Origin: Amaurobius ferox
Taxonomy: Eukaryota > Arthropoda > Arachnida > Araneae > Amaurobiidae
Assembly: GCA_951213105.1 (NCBI GenBank)
Contig: OX578145.1
Location: 116,577,239 to 116,641,238, forward strand
Length of the DNA: 64,000 nucleotides
Reading direction: 5' to 3'
How positions within the stretch are numbered: the first letter of the stretch is position 1; every line of letters starts with the position of its first letter. Made by a program: the position numbers and the translations under genes. Under the pieces are notes generated by a model, which saw only the letters and a program-made list of their open reading frames with translations, made no database searches and had not been told where the DNA came from. Positions 1 through 11,699 of this stretch are shown piece by piece.

Positions 1-170
1 ATTTTGTGGGTAGCCTTGAAATAGCCCCACTTAAAATTTAGTTCAAGTTTCGAGGTTCCTCCCTGGTTCCTCCAAATGAAAAGATTGAAAATCAAATAAG
101 TATAGAAGTATAAATAAGAAAGCATACAATAATTTCAGAAATATGTGATAGATTTTCTTCTTTGGTGTGA
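1..170 (+). mobile_element. Helitron-like 5' subterminal fragment
   Basis: The first ~105 bases match 1137-1310 in order (GTGGGTAGCCTTGAAATAG..., then CCTGGTTCCTC and GATTGAAAATC), but lack the middle part found there. This is a second, internally deleted copy of the repeat whose 5' end is visible at 1050. No coding capacity. The terminus lies outside the window. Confidence 0.5.
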
Positions 171-195
171 ACAGGTTAAAAGTTTCTACAAAATG

Positions 196-265
196 GACTG
201 ACCGCATACAATAATATAATTAAATAAAGAGACTGACCGCATACAATAATATAATTAAATAAAGA
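196..265. repeat. 35-bp direct tandem duplication
   Basis: Two identical 35-bp units starting GACTGACCGCATAC lie at 196-230 and 231-265. Just downstream, the phrase CCAATACCATCTG occurs twice (about 275 and 354). The exact identity suggests a recent slippage duplication. Confidence 0.85.
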
Positions 266-1049
266 GATGTTCCACCAATACCATCTGGTTTCCCGGCCGC
301 CCATTTTTGCTGCTCTATATCTTCGGATGAGTCGGACGGCCTGGGTTTTCGACCAATACCATCTGATGAGAGGAAAGTGAAAAAATTGAATAAGTCCAGA
401 GAAATATAGACAAAGTCTAGAACAATAAAGCCAAAAACAATTGCAAAGATAGGGTATAAAGAATAAAAATGCCATTTAAATATGGTAAAGTCATAACTAA
501 AAGAAATTTATTTTTTCCCAATTTTCTTCCTTACTTTATAGTAATATTTATATACTACTAAGCCCTCATATGATTTGTTTGCAAACTTCACAGTTTCAAG
601 TCAGATAATTCGTATTGTGGTTTCATTTCCCATCAAGTCATTTTTTGTTACAGAAATTTCATTTATTTGAGTTTAAAATGGATGACCTTATCTTTTTAAC
701 ACATACCTGCTTGCCTCAAAACACCTTCATCTTTCAAAGTTATTACTTTAAACTCCCTGATGGCTTGGCCATAGTTTATTTCCTCTGAGTCCACTTTTGT
801 TTGGCATTTGCATGCACTATTTGAAATTTCATTGTTTTATCTTATTCTGTTTCCTTTTCATGTTTGTTACATTGATTATTTTTGCCCTCCTTGACCAGTC
901 TTGTTGATATTTCAGTGTTCATTCCATTATGAATTCTATTGATTCATGTATTCAATGTTGTATTGATTCATGTATTCACACACACATGTGTATTAAATGC
1001 TACCTATAATTTAGAAATAATTCTCTTTCTTTTCTGGATGTGCTGGTCA

Positions 1050-1320
1050 TCTATATAAATAAAATTGAAAATCTGTCTGTCTGTTTGTTTGTTTGTCCCA
1101 TCATCACAAGAAAACCTGCTGAACCGAATTTGATGAAATTTTGTGGGTAGCCTTGAAATAGCTCCACTTAAAATTTAGTTCGAGTTTCTAAGACCAGGGG
1201 TTGTCGAGATATTAATGGAAAATGAAACTTTTTCCTAGGAGTTCTACTCTCTAACTCCCTAGTTCCTCAAAACAAAAAGGTTGAAAATCGTTTGTTTCAA
1301 ACATGAAAGTGAATTAAAAC
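1050..1320 (+). mobile_element. Helitron 5' terminus (non-autonomous)
   Basis: The sequence A|TCTATATAAATAAAATTG followed by CTGTCTGTCTG has the form of arthropod Helitron 5' ends, which start with TC after a host A. The downstream text (GAACCGAATTTGATGAAATT, GTGGGTAGCCTTGAAATAG) recurs at 1-105, and in inverted, diverged form at 45300-45451. The 3' end (CTRR after a hairpin) was not located here; the LINE begins about 220 bases further on. Assignment rests on terminal structure and repetition, not on a Rep/helicase gene. Confidence 0.55.
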
Positions 1321-1570
1321 TTTATCTGTGAGTTTGGTGGCAGGTTTTTGTGCTAAATACTCATTTTCTGATGTCATGAGTTGTTAGAAAACATGAATTT
1401 AAATGGAAAATCTGTCACCATTGTTTATTTTTCACAAGCTTTTACTCAACGATGAAAAGTATTAAGAAATCAAAATGGTTAATTAATTTTTAGCATTCTA
1501 TGAGGATATATCATGTTGCTCGGCAACACAGTTAAATTGTTGTTGTTTCTCATCCCCAAGACCAGCAATG

Positions 1571-2850
1571 CTAGATCAGGTCCATAAGCCCGTTCACTCT
1601 CAGAAAGTCCAGCACCAAAAGGGGGTCTTGAGCCAGGTCCTGCCTGGTGAGCCCCAGACAGGATAAAATGTGGTCAGGGGAGGCTTGAGCAGTAGAACAC
1701 TTAGTGCAGATTTCGAAATGCTTACTACCACCAATAAAACTCATTGATGACAGATGACCACTGAGGAAGCGAGTAAGTGTAGTTTGATCTCGTCTACTGC
1801 TGCCCCAAACCAAAGAGCCGCCTGGGCTCCTACTCTGGTACCATGTGTGTACCGGTGGTACCATCCAGACGGCCTTGTCTTTTGCCTTACATTTAGAAAA
1901 AAGGTCCGAATAAGTAAGAGGAGCGACAGTCGTGATGGCCTCTTCAGCACCTGCTTTGGCCAAACTGTCCGCGATCTCATTTCCAGCAACATCGACATGA
2001 GACGGAATCCACTGAAAGTGGATCTGATGGGAAAGGGAGAGTTGTTTTAGTTTCCTTAGGATGTCTGCACTTGCACTGTCCCTGACACCATGCCAGTCGG
2101 CCAGGTGCTGAATGGCACTCCTACTATCCGAAAAGATCCAGATATCAATAAACCGCGAAAGCGACATGATGGAGTCCAGACCCTCAAGAATTGCAATGAG
2201 CTCGCTTCGGAAGACCGAGCAGAAGTCCGGATTTCTTCTCTTGATTTTTATTTCCTGATCCCGAAGTTTAATATAAATGCCGCTGCCCGAACTGTCATCA
2301 TCCAGTTTACTGCCGTCCGTATACAACTGAACAGCGTCCATGGGGACACTATTAATTCTTTCGAGAGCTAACTGTTTCAGGTAGCATGGCAATTCCATCT
2401 GTTTGCTAACCCTGACAGGAAGGTCAACATGAAAGTGAATCCCGTCGAGACCCTCAGATAGGTCGATAATCTGTGATAAGCTGTGATGTTCTATAGAGCT
2501 GGCGATAAGGTTGCCAGTGACAACCTGTCCAAAGGGACTACCACGCCTGAGCTTCTGGTTACTGCTCCACGAACCCAGGAATTTTGAAGTACGGTTCTGA
2601 TAGCCCAGACTAGAGAGCTTACTGTAATATTTCACCAAACATGCATTTCTCCTAAGTCCCAAGGGCTGAAGATTAGCTTCATAAAGTGCAATATCATTTG
2701 GGCAGGAATTGCGAAGGCCCGTGATGATCCTTGCAGCACTAAGTTGTACACGTTCAAGCCTCTGCAGGTTTGAGTCTGAAGCACTACAAAAGATGGGGAA
2801 GCCGTATTCCAAAATGGGTCGAATAAGAGAAACATATGTGTTTCTGAGGG
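1571..2850 (-). pseudogene. LINE ORF2: connection, RNase H and C-terminal zinc region
   Basis: The ~415-codon 3' part of ORF2 is itself uninterrupted. RNase H residues are in place: Asp in LYTDGSK, Glu in RSELIAILEG, Asp in IFSDSRS and Asp in GNEIADSLAK. It ends with a cysteine/histidine cluster of the form CTKC-x8-H-x3-C, common at the C-terminus of these ORF2 proteins. RNase H would remove the RNA strand during target-primed reverse transcription. The segment is cut off from its RT by the frameshift upstream. Confidence 0.85.
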
Positions 2851-3879
2851 TACCAGCACATCTGCACCCCAGTCACGACCCGAGATGTATTTAAGGATAT
2901 TGATGCGTTTCCTAGCCCTCAGAGTAAGATAATCCAGATGACCATTACCCAGAATCTCAGGATCCGAAATGAAGCCCAAGTGTTTGGGGTGTTTCTCCAC
3001 TTCTAGGGACTGACCATGCAACAGTATTCTAGGTCGAAAATTATACAATTTTCTATTGGTTGTAAAGAAACCCACGGTAGACTTTGAAAGGTTAAAACAT
3101 AGTTTATGGTCTACAGCGAAGCCCCACATGTCAGCCAGAGCCAGATTCACAGTCTCCTCCATCTTTCCAATATCAGAGCCGGAACTCCAGAGAACAATGT
3201 CATCTGCAAATAGTCCAACTTCACAGTTCCCAGGAATGACTTTTTCAATTCCAGCGATAAAGAGAGTGAACAAGATAGGGCTCAAAACCGAGCCCTGAGG
3301 AATACCTTGGGTTAATTTAAAACCATTTGAGGTCGAACCATTGAACCTCACCCTGATGTGCCTATCTCTCAAAAAATTATAAATCCAAGGCAGTGCTCTA
3401 CCTCGTATGCCGAAATTGTCATACAATTTTGCAATCAACTTCTGAGTCCAGGCTCCGTCAAAAGCCCTAGAGAGGTCAAGAAAAGCAGCTATGGTATGAT
3501 TTGTAGGTTTCATGTTATGAGCGTCTCTGACTCTTTGGCTAAAATAAAGCACCAGGTTAGTTGTGCTGTGTCCTTCTCTAAAACCATATTGTTCCTTCGG
3601 TAGAAGGTTGTGGGAATTTAGATAAAACGTAAGTCTCTTTAAAATCATCTTCTCCATAATTTTACAAGTAGTGGAAGTCAAGGCAATGGGTCTAAAACTC
3701 TCAGCTGAAGTAATATCTTTGCCAAGTTTTCTAATAGGGACCACAAATGCTTTTCTCCAATCTCATGGAAGACTACCCAGTCTCCAGAAGTCATTTATGA
3801 TGTCTAAAAGTCTCTGTTTTCCATGTGGACCCAAATGACAAATCATTTGGCCATGAACACCATCTGGCCCAGGCGAGGT
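2850..3879 (-). pseudogene. LINE ORF2: reverse transcriptase domain
   Basis: This is the reverse transcriptase of the LINE. Visible motifs are FRPIALTSTTCKIMEKM, AFLDLSRAFDGAW (catalytic Asp), QGIPQGSVLSPILFTLF and GLFADDIVLW (catalytic FADD). An in-frame TGA at 3763-3765, where a Trp would be expected (LPxDWRKAFVVPI), interrupts the start. A one-base loss near 2848-2860 shifts the frame into the downstream thumb/connection segment (TYVSLIRPILEYGFPI). Both breaks make this copy non-functional. Confidence 0.85.
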
Positions 3880-4690
3880 ATTTAATTTCGAGCCCGAAAT
3901 CGCGCGCGCGCAATGTCGAGCTCCAAGGCCGAGAAGGGTTTACTGAAAATAGGCGGGCCCTCATGATGATTACTATGGCAGCCATGAACAACACTGCTTG
4001 CCCTAGTCTTAACATGTCTGTCATTACCAGAGAATTTCAAACTACTCGTTAATTGGTAATGCTCTCCTAAAGTATTAGCTGCCTGTTCATCAATTCTCTG
4101 AGCCAAGATGCCATCTTTGGATTGGACAGTATTGCACTTATCGTATTTGGGCTGTTCTTTACTAATGCCCTTCACCAGCCTCCATAATTTACCGTTGGAA
4201 GATCTTGAGTCCAGACCAGCACAAAGTTCATTCCACTTGTCTCTCTTGATCTGGGCGTACATCTTTTTTAATTGTGCATTCACTCTGTTTAGTCTGATTC
4301 TATTGGCGTCACTATGGGCAGAATTCAGATCATTTAGTATTTGTCTTCTCTCAGCAATTAAAGGCCGAAGGGCAGGCATTTTGCTGGTTAGGTAAGGTCT
4401 TTTTCCTTTGAATTTGCCCCTAGGAATGGACTGACCCGCAGCGCTGTAAATAATTTGCTTGAAAGATAGCCAGTCAGTCTCTAGGTTATTGGCAAGGGGT
4501 TTCACACAAACCAAACTCTCCGTTTGATCAGTGAAAGCCTGCCAATTTGCACGTTTGAAGTTCCAACGTCTTTTGCTGAACGTATAAGTAGGTTGCCTCT
4601 TATTCAGTTCTAACAGGATTGGGAGGTGATCACTTCCAATGTTCTCAAGCACTCTCCATTTACAGGCCGGGGCGAAGGTCAGGGACAGTT
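3880..4690 (-). pseudogene. LINE ORF2: endonuclease C-terminus and linker
   Basis: About 265 codons are open. GSDHLPIL, near the 5' end of this segment, is the last conserved motif of the exonuclease-endonuclease-phosphatase nuclease that nicks target DNA in LINEs. The remainder is a basic linker leading to the RT. The frame is lost in the alternating CG run at about 3900-3910. The conserved LNTSPGPDGVHG-type start of the RT domain is found in another frame immediately afterwards. A change of one CG unit there would explain the shift. Confidence 0.8.
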
Positions 4691-4779
4691 AAATTAAATG
4701 TGTTTGTTAATGTTTATTATTATTTTTTCGATTTGAATAATAAATAAATGGATATAAAAATATACTATCTTATAAGTAA

Positions 4780-6260
4780 ACAGTTTGATTTTTCTTTTAA
4801 TTATATTAATTGCGGACTGCTAACATCACTTTCATTTATTTTGGCAAAGAGTTTTCAAGTTTATATATTGTATCTAGGTAATAAACTCATATATTGTATT
4901 TAGCCGATTGTCGAAATTGAAAAAGAGTAGAACTGGTATATCTTCTAATACAATTTTAGTGTTTTCATTTAGTATATACAAACGGGATCACGATATTTTA
5001 TTCAGATCTGCAAATTCAGAGCTTTGAATTTGGCGGGATATCACTAACTTGGCAAATTTCTTAAACATTGCCAGATTGACTGAAATGTTGCCACATTGAT
5101 AAAAACAATACAAATCAATTAAATTTATTTTGTTTTATTAGAAGAGAGTACTGAAATGATGTTTTGTTAGCATTTGTCTGTCAGTCCAACCGTCCTACTT
5201 AGTAACACATTTAGTGAATTTTTAAAATATCACCAAATTGATAAAAATGTTTGTAAATCCATAAAAATATCTTGAAATTGATAAAATTGCTCTAAATAAA
5301 TGAAATTAATTGTGTTTTGTTATTGGATAGTATCATGATGATGTTTCATCATTTTGTCGCTAAGAGGGACTGTCAGTTCTACAGTCCCACTTAGCGATAA
5401 ATTTGGTGATTTTTTAAAATGTCGCTAAATTGACAGAAATGTTGCCAAATCTTCCATAGATAGCATTATTCAGACGATATTTTTTCCACCAATTTATATA
5501 AAACAAAGGATATCATGTCGTTTAGCAACGGATTTAAATCCCATGTGTTTATGCTGCAGACGATTCTTAATAAATCTTTTCCAATTTGAATAATGAAGAT
5601 ATGTATATAAAATAAATTTCATTGTCATTGCATTTTTGACTGAATAATATCAATTACAGTCTTCAGGTTTAAACATTATTGATATTTTCGGGGATTATTG
5701 ATTCAGAGATTATCGATATTTTCAAGTTATTATGCCATTGTTTTATTGTGGCAAAAATTGTTGAAACTCACATATTGTACCTTATATGAGTAATCTTCTA
5801 GGAATGCACGGGTATATCATCTAATCTACGAGAGTAAAAGTAGTACAGGTATATTGGCATATATTTTGACATATATTGGCATATATTGGAATCAAGTGCG
5901 ACCTTCTGGTATGAAGATTAAGGGGATTATTGATATTTTTAATTTATTACATCATCTGTTTTATTTTGTCAAAGATATTTGAGACTCATATTGTAATACA
6001 GGTAATCTTCTACTAACACTCGGACATGTCTTCTAATCTACGACATTATAAGTAGAACAGGTACATCTTTCCATATAATTTTAGCACTTTCATTTTGGCA
6101 TAGATTGGAATCAATTACTGTCTTCAGGTTTAAAGATTACATGTTTATTGATATTTCAATTTATACATGTAATCTACTAATAGAGGTTATATCTTCTAAT
6201 ATTTGCGTATATAAGTAGTACGGGTCCCATACAATTTTAACTCTTTTATTTTGCATATAT
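4780..6260. repeat. Degenerate tandem repeat, period about 220-240 bp
   Basis: Blocks recur in the same order: 'TTCAGGTTTAAA' (about 5661, 6128; a degraded form near 5900), 'ATTATTGATATTTT', 'GAGACTCATATTGTA', 'GGTAATCTTCTA', 'TCTTCTAATCTACGA'. The last three copies start near 5648, 5890 and 6110. A more decayed copy is visible at 4800-5000. No coding content. It resembles an old satellite field. Confidence 0.65.
5358..5396. repeat. 16-bp inverted repeat (hairpin)
   Basis: The left arm CGCTAAGAGGGACTGT (5358-5373) and right arm ACAGTCCCACTTAGCG (5381-5396) pair with one mismatch around a 7-nt loop. A decayed version of the same motif (GTCTGTCAGTCCAACCGTCC) lies at about 5175-5200, so the hairpin is part of the local repeated sequence. 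Confidence 0.8.
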
Positions 6261-6261
6261 T

Positions 6262-7640
6262 GATTCAATTCCAAAACATTTGATTTCAAAGCAGTTTTCT
6301 CTCCTATTAGTAAAAGAAATTTTTCTTCTCTTAAGCTCAGCCAGTGGGGCATTTCCATATTTTCTATCAATGTGAGCTGTCATGTATTGGTTAAACTAAA
6401 TAAGCAAATCACTTAACGTCAAAATTGTGTTTAAAATCAAGAAATTAACAAATCTTGTATAGCTAATCTCTGCTGGATAACAGTCATCCTTTTAATTTTC
6501 CTTCTGCTAAGATTATAAAAAAAGAAAATGTCAACAGTTTTGAACCAGAATTTGTTTAAGGTTTTTACATCAATAAAAATCATCAGTAATCTGGCTATTA
6601 ATAGGAGTCTGTGACACTATATTTATCTGAGTTATGGTTTGACTAGATTTAACTAGTTTTTCTATTCCTATCTTTACAACTTTATTTTCTTTTGTGTGTC
6701 CATTTTTTTTTTTCTGACTTCATTGTTCCAAATTTTGTGTATATTTTTCTGGTTTTATTTTATTTTTTCACTTCTCTCTCCTCAGATAGCACTAGTGCTG
6801 CATATATGATATATTTATTTATTTAATCAGCTTCCTGTACATTGTCAGTCTATTTGGTAGATACTTCCTGATCTGTCTGCACTGAAGAAAAAAACCCAGT
6901 ATATGTTTTCGAAATGATCATATGCTAGCTTTCTACAACTTATTTGTGCAGTATTTTACATTATGTTCTATTCATTTAATCATGATCAGTGTTAAAAAAA
7001 ATTTAAAAACTGTAGATAAGGTAAACATTTCTTCTCTAAAGAATGGATCATACTCGTTTTTTGGAGAAAAAAATCTAATTAATTCTGAAACTACTCAAAC
7101 AATTGAAAGGAAATTTAAAATAAAATGCTGCCTAATGATGAAAATAACATTGCAATTATTTATTGTTAAAACTGTGCCATGCCATATGTTCTTGGCACTT
7201 ATCACTGAATTCAAATATTTTTTAAATTACTTAACAAATTTTGGTACAGTTGTAAAATATTACATGAATATGAAAAAACATTAGAATTTGAAAATAACAT
7301 AGGTGTCAGTTGTCATTTTTTAGAGTCCTGTGACTCCTCCTTGAATCGCTGTTATGTAAATCACCATGAAAGTAACAGGTTGTCATTCTAGTAATTCATG
7401 CAAATTATTTCTTAAAAAAGAGGTCAGTAGGGCTATTTGGACATTTGCATATATCCATCACGTCACCACCTCAGACTGTATAAGAACTTAACTTTCTTAC
7501 TCATGAATTTCAGTACTGTTCTACTAACAAAAGTTTCTAAGTTGAAAAGCCTTACATGTATGTTTAGTTTAGTTTAGTTTATTGATGCAAAGGAGTGAAC
7601 TAAACTGCTTAATTTTGAATTAGAACATGCTTTGCTATTG
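6262..7640. other. AT-rich sequence without recognisable gene
   Basis: Nothing recognised. Longer open frames here (for example 6922-7284 on +) have low-complexity Asn/Lys/Phe composition and no motif. Short homopolymers and GTTTAGTTTAGTTTA near 7563 are present. Confidence 0.6.
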
Positions 7641-7644
7641 TCTG

Positions 7645-8400
7645 TCTATATATTTTGTTCAACAATAACTCCTCTAATTATGTTTTTTATTTAGATATAT
7701 AGTGTAACTTACTATTTTACAGCCCAAATTTGTTGCTGAAAGTGCTGGGATAAAAATTGCACACCCAACACCCTCCTTTACTGATATATTTTGTTCAACA
7801 AGAACTCCTCTAAGCTTAGTTGATTTTTTTACAATCTGAATATGTGGTGAAGATGGATGTTTTATGTGTCGAAGTCATTGTTGAATGTGGTTTGAAAATA
7901 AATTATGTGTGCTGTACCCTGCTTTCTTTACTCATATACATTGTTCAGTGATAACTCCTCTAATACTTGAAATTTGAATATGTGGTGCAAATTAACGTTT
8001 TATAGGCTGAGTGCATTGCTAAATGTGGCCAAATAATTATTGCTCATTCTGCACCCCTTTACTGATGTGTGCATAGTCTGACTATAACTTCTCTAAAACA
8101 GTTTGAATATGTGGAGTATATTAATATTTTACAGGTTGAGTTCATTGTTGAATGTGGTCAAATAAAAATTGCCCTTTCCCACCCCTTTGCTGATATATTT
8201 TGTTGATACTCCTCTAAACTATAAAATAATATCTCTTTGAAAACTTAGCTTTTTTTATTTACAATTTTAATATGTGGTAAAAGTGAATGTTTTAAGAGTC
8301 TAATTTGCTGTTGAATGTGGTCAGAAAAAAATTGTTCATGCTGTTCGCAATCCACTTTTTACTGATACACATTTGTTCAACAATAGCTCTTGTAAAACTT
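7645..8400. repeat. Degenerate tandem repeat, period about 140 bp, about six copies
   Basis: Each unit carries, in order, 'ACTGATATATTTTGTTCAAC', 'AACTCCTCTAA', 'TTTGAATATGTGG', 'ATTTTACAGG' and 'CATTGTTGAATGTGG'. Units begin near 7645, 7782, 7934, 8062, 8192 and 8360. The ATTTTACAG part looks like a splice acceptor, but it is simply repeated in every unit. Confidence 0.75.
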
Positions 8401-9130
8401 CACCAAATATTTGTTGCATATTTGTAGTAAATTTTTAAACTACATAACCGCTATGTTAATCTTCTATGAATAATAATTTTTACATGCTTTTCAGCCAATT
8501 TCAAATAAAAAAAATAGTTGGAATTTTAAACATTATGTTTACCCAGCACTAGCCTTTAGATTCAGTATTCAATTTGAATCAAACATTTTTAATTAAAAAA
8601 GAGTTTCGTTTAAATAATCAAACCTACCCTTGTATCTAAAAAGGAATTCTTTTATTGTGGACTCAAAGACTACGGAATAAGAAATTAATTATAATTTTAT
8701 TTTTTCAGCTATTTGCTGTTTTTTATGTGCTCTCTTCACTTGAAGTTTCATACAAAGTATCTGCTGGGATACAGGGATAATGGCAAAATTCCACCATTTT
8801 TAGCTTACCAGATGTCCCAACTCAAATTTTTATTGCTTGCAGGTGGTTATATACTTGTAAGAAAGTGCTGCAAAGTTAATGTAGTGTTTCTTACGGTTTT
8901 TGTGAAGACCAGCAAAAACTCAAAAACTTCTATAAAATGTCTAAAATATAGAATATTTTATGACAGTATCAAAAAGTACATTATATTGTTTTTCAAATTA
9001 ATAACATTTTACTGCTTTAAGATCTGCAATCTATTAACCATTTGAAAAATTATAATTTTGCTAAGTAGGATTTATATATTTGCTTAATTACTTGTACTTG
9101 CATTTTTTATGACTATGTATTGTATTTTAG
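8401..9130. other. AT-rich sequence upstream of the WASHC1 exon
   Basis: No gene recognised. By position this should be intron of the WASHC1 gene. I searched by eye for the preceding WH2 coding segment (a Gly-Gly-Ile/Val-Gly-Lys type motif) and did not find it. Confidence 0.5.
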
Positions 9131-9212
9131 GCAGAAAAAAAGGTTATTGGTGGTGGAGATTTGATGGGTGATTTACATAAAAAACTTCTAATGAGGAGAA
9201 AGGGCATATCAG
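9131..9212 (+). CDS. WASHC1: WASHC1 penultimate exon (central, Arp2/3-activating segment)
   Basis: This 82-nt exon follows TTTTAG and ends at CAG|GTAGTT. It encodes a 27-residue stretch ending in DLHKKLLMRRKGISG (the last Gly is split by the intron). In the WASH family, the GDLM...L.MRRKGISG segment is the central part of the VCA region. That region activates the Arp2/3 complex on endosomes, within the WASH complex. The first nucleotide of a Gly codon is left over (phase 1), which matches the GA that begins the exon at 33020. The exon is too short to appear as a long open frame. Upstream exons (N-terminal domain, proline-rich region, WH2) are not in the window. Confidence 0.85.
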
Positions 9213-10254
9213 GTAGTTGTTTTCTTTATTTTGTCTATATTGTACTAGTATAAGTACCTAGAATGATTAATGCCTCGTGATTTAAAAAACATGCACAATT
9301 TAAGTGATGAATTAAAAAATTTCCCTTGTCATATAAAAAATGAAAGTTTTGTTTCCTTTTAAACAATTCAAGTATTTACAAGTTAAAGTATTTTACTAGC
9401 TATTAAATAAATCAAGCATTTAACTTTTTAAATGTGTTTTCATACTTGCATAAATAGTAACCTATACACCTATATATGCATGGCAAGGTACTACAATTAA
9501 AATGATCCATGATAGTAAATAAAAGAGTCGATCGTAAAACGTATTTAGTACTTTTGCAAGAAATTTCTAGCAGGTTTTAAACTACACTGCCAATATCTTT
9601 GATAGTAACGTAGATGCATCAGTAATTGAATGACTTTAAATATATATTCTGTACATGAACAGTTTTGTATTGGTGGTTTTCCATCCAATAATTAGATTTA
9701 TCTTTACTTTTAATATTTAGAATTACTACTATAAGTTTCTTTGAACGTAGAATTATCTTCAAAATTAGAATAAATTTACAATAGCAAAACTTCTAATAAT
9801 TAAATTTGAATTTTACTTTTGCAATTAAATTAATTTAACTTAAAAAATGAAGAATGATGGCCATGTCATGCACTTACTATCTACCTTTAGATTAACATTT
9901 AAACTCAGATAATTAGCTACCAAATACTCAATTTTTAAATTAACCATTGCATAGATAGACAAACATAAATACACAAACCTTTAAATTAAAGAAATCTTTA
10001 GCTGAATTAAGATGAAAAGGAAATGCATAAACTTATATTACTTTTTGCATTGTGCCCTACAGAATTCTGAAAGAAAAAGGACATATACCTAGGAAAAAAA
10101 AGTGTGGGCTTGGAGATTTCGAAATGAAAACATCATTGTTGATTTTTAAAACTACTAATGTTTATTTAACATTATAAAAACCCACCCCATATAATAAGCC
10201 CAACAATCACAAGGAATCCAAAAGGGATTTCCTGAAATACTTTGATAAACGTAT

Positions 10255-10258
10255 GGAG

Positions 10259-10302
<44 letters not shown>
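10255..10302. repeat. (TA)n microsatellite
   Basis: About 40 bases of uninterrupted AT dinucleotide. Open frames across it (Tyr-Ile repeats on the minus strand) are artefacts of the repeat. Confidence 0.95.
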
Positions 10303-11099
10303 CAGGTAAAAAAAAATAGATATGTCCTAGGGGCTCGTTGACCCAAATTAGATGCCTATTTTGATCTCATAGTAATAGAGAAAACTTTTCACTTGTATCC
10401 AGAGCTATACCGATACAGTAATCTTTGAGAGAGACTTGTTGGCTTCTTTGGTAAAAATATCAAAGAGTTGCAGACTAAGATACTGTACTTTTTGGAGGCC
10501 GCAGCTGAAGCCCTCCAGGCCAGAAGGTTGCAATCATGGGCAGATAGTGATCCAAGTACTCGGCTAAACGAGCCCCACTCTCACCAGGAATCCAGAGTGA
10601 AAAACCAGAAACCAGAGTAAAGAACCAGAAATCCCTGTGCAAAAGAGGGCTCCATCGCTTTTCCTCAGCCTTTACTTGTACAAACCCGTGGTAAAATGTA
10701 ATGTCTTTAAATGAAATGGCATAATGCATGTGCTGGACCCCGCGTTGCAGCCCTGAGAATGGGAGACCGCTTGCCTCCAACCTCTTCGTAGGTCGTCTGA
10801 CTCAGAACTGTCTTCTTCACACCCAAAATGTTGTCGAGATACATTTCTCTAGAGCCGTAAAGATGATACACATTTCCCGTCAACAAGCGTGGAACCATTT
10901 GAAGGTCACACACTGGAAACATGATTAAATTTAGTATATTTGTAGATGACGAGAATGACTTTTACTCATTACAGAATTATGTACTAACGATTAAAATTGT
11001 AAAGCACCGGGTAAAAATTAAAGCTTTAACATTGTTACTAAGATGATCAATAACAGATCAATAATAAGCACATTCGTAATACCATAAATTCCTACATCT

Positions 11100-11150
11100 G
11101 TACATCTTGTACTCGAAGAGATAGAGAGATAGATAGATCGATAGATAGAT
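11100..11150. repeat. GATA-type microsatellite
   Basis: GATAGAGAGATAGATAGATCGATAGATAGATAC. Also present in reduced form in the second copy of the permuted repeat at about 19400. Confidence 0.85.
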
Positions 11151-11294
11151 ACTGATCCTTAGATCGAAAGACACTGATCTTTCCAAACCAAACTTCTTAT
11201 ATATACCAGGATCAGTACCTCCCTGAATGATTTCTAAGGTCCGTTTCTCAAATATTCAAATGAGTTTGTGTACGTGTTGGATATTCAGATTTGC

Positions 11295-11342
11295 ATGAAG
11301 ACTTCTGCTGAAAAAATGTCAGGAGTTATTCCCGAGAACGAG
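11295..11342 (+). other. Exon-like 16-codon start with splice donor
   Basis: ATG followed by 15 codons (MKTSAEKMSGVIPENE) runs straight into GAG|GTGAGT. A TATA-like tract lies about 95 bases upstream. The homologous piece in copy 2 (19538) has a stop after nine codons, so at least that copy is dead. Function unknown. Confidence 0.35.
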
Positions 11343-11699
11343 GTGAGTAAGTTAAAAATAAATTGGTGTTTTTGATCATCGCTTAGGAGAATATAATGAA
11401 TCATGATCGTTTGTTTATGTTCTTCCAGCAATCGGTTCCTTTATGCAATCCGTTAAATTCGACACATACACTATAGCACTCAAAAAAAATTTTCTAAGAA
11501 TCTTGACATGTTAAAAAATGTCATATTCCCAGTATTCACTTCAAATCATAATGATTGATAAGATTAAAAACATTCTTAGGTTACTAACATTTTTCAAATA
11601 CAACAATACAATGAGATATTTTAATAGGTCCAAACCCATTTGAATTAGATGTATAAACATGAAATATAAGTTAATGAATTCTCTAAGAAAATTTGTATG

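Larger units (their letters stand above)
1538..4690 (-). mobile_element. 5'-truncated non-LTR retrotransposon (I/Jockey type with RNase H), dead
   Basis: Reading on the minus strand from 4690 to about 1560 there is the end of an apurinic endonuclease domain (GSDHLPIL), a linker, a reverse transcriptase with the FADD catalytic box, and an RNase H with the YTDGS and SHVDVAGNEIAD motifs. The domain order is that of I-like LINEs that carry RNase H. The copy is truncated inside the endonuclease domain near 4690. It has at least two frameshifts and one in-frame stop, so it is not active. After the last stop the 3' end passes into an ACAACAACA-like tract near 1540-1550, which may be the element tail. 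Confidence 0.85.
10725..11428 (+). repeat. Permuted repeat pair, copy 1 (order A-B)
   Basis: Block A (10728-10885) encodes a plus-strand frame with SNLFVGRLTQNCLLHTQN. Block B (10886-11428) follows directly. Both occur again at 19150-19822, but there B precedes A, in the same orientation. Within B are a TATATATA-type motif (about 11199), a short frame from ATG 11295 to a GTGAGT donor at 11343, and a TTTATGTTCTTCCAG acceptor-like end at 11428. Block A is also open on the minus strand (YLDNILGVKKTVLSQT), so the coding strand is uncertain. I do not recognise the product. The 10475-10725 stretch continues an open minus-strand frame into the flank. Confidence 0.7.

Noticed and set aside
7725..7765. 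TTTTACAG followed by an open stretch as an upstream WASHC1 exon.
   Set aside because: The same words repeat in each ~140-bp unit, and the peptide does not match WASH.
10155..10346. Minus-strand open frame with Tyr-Ile repeats.
   Set aside because: It is produced by a TA microsatellite.
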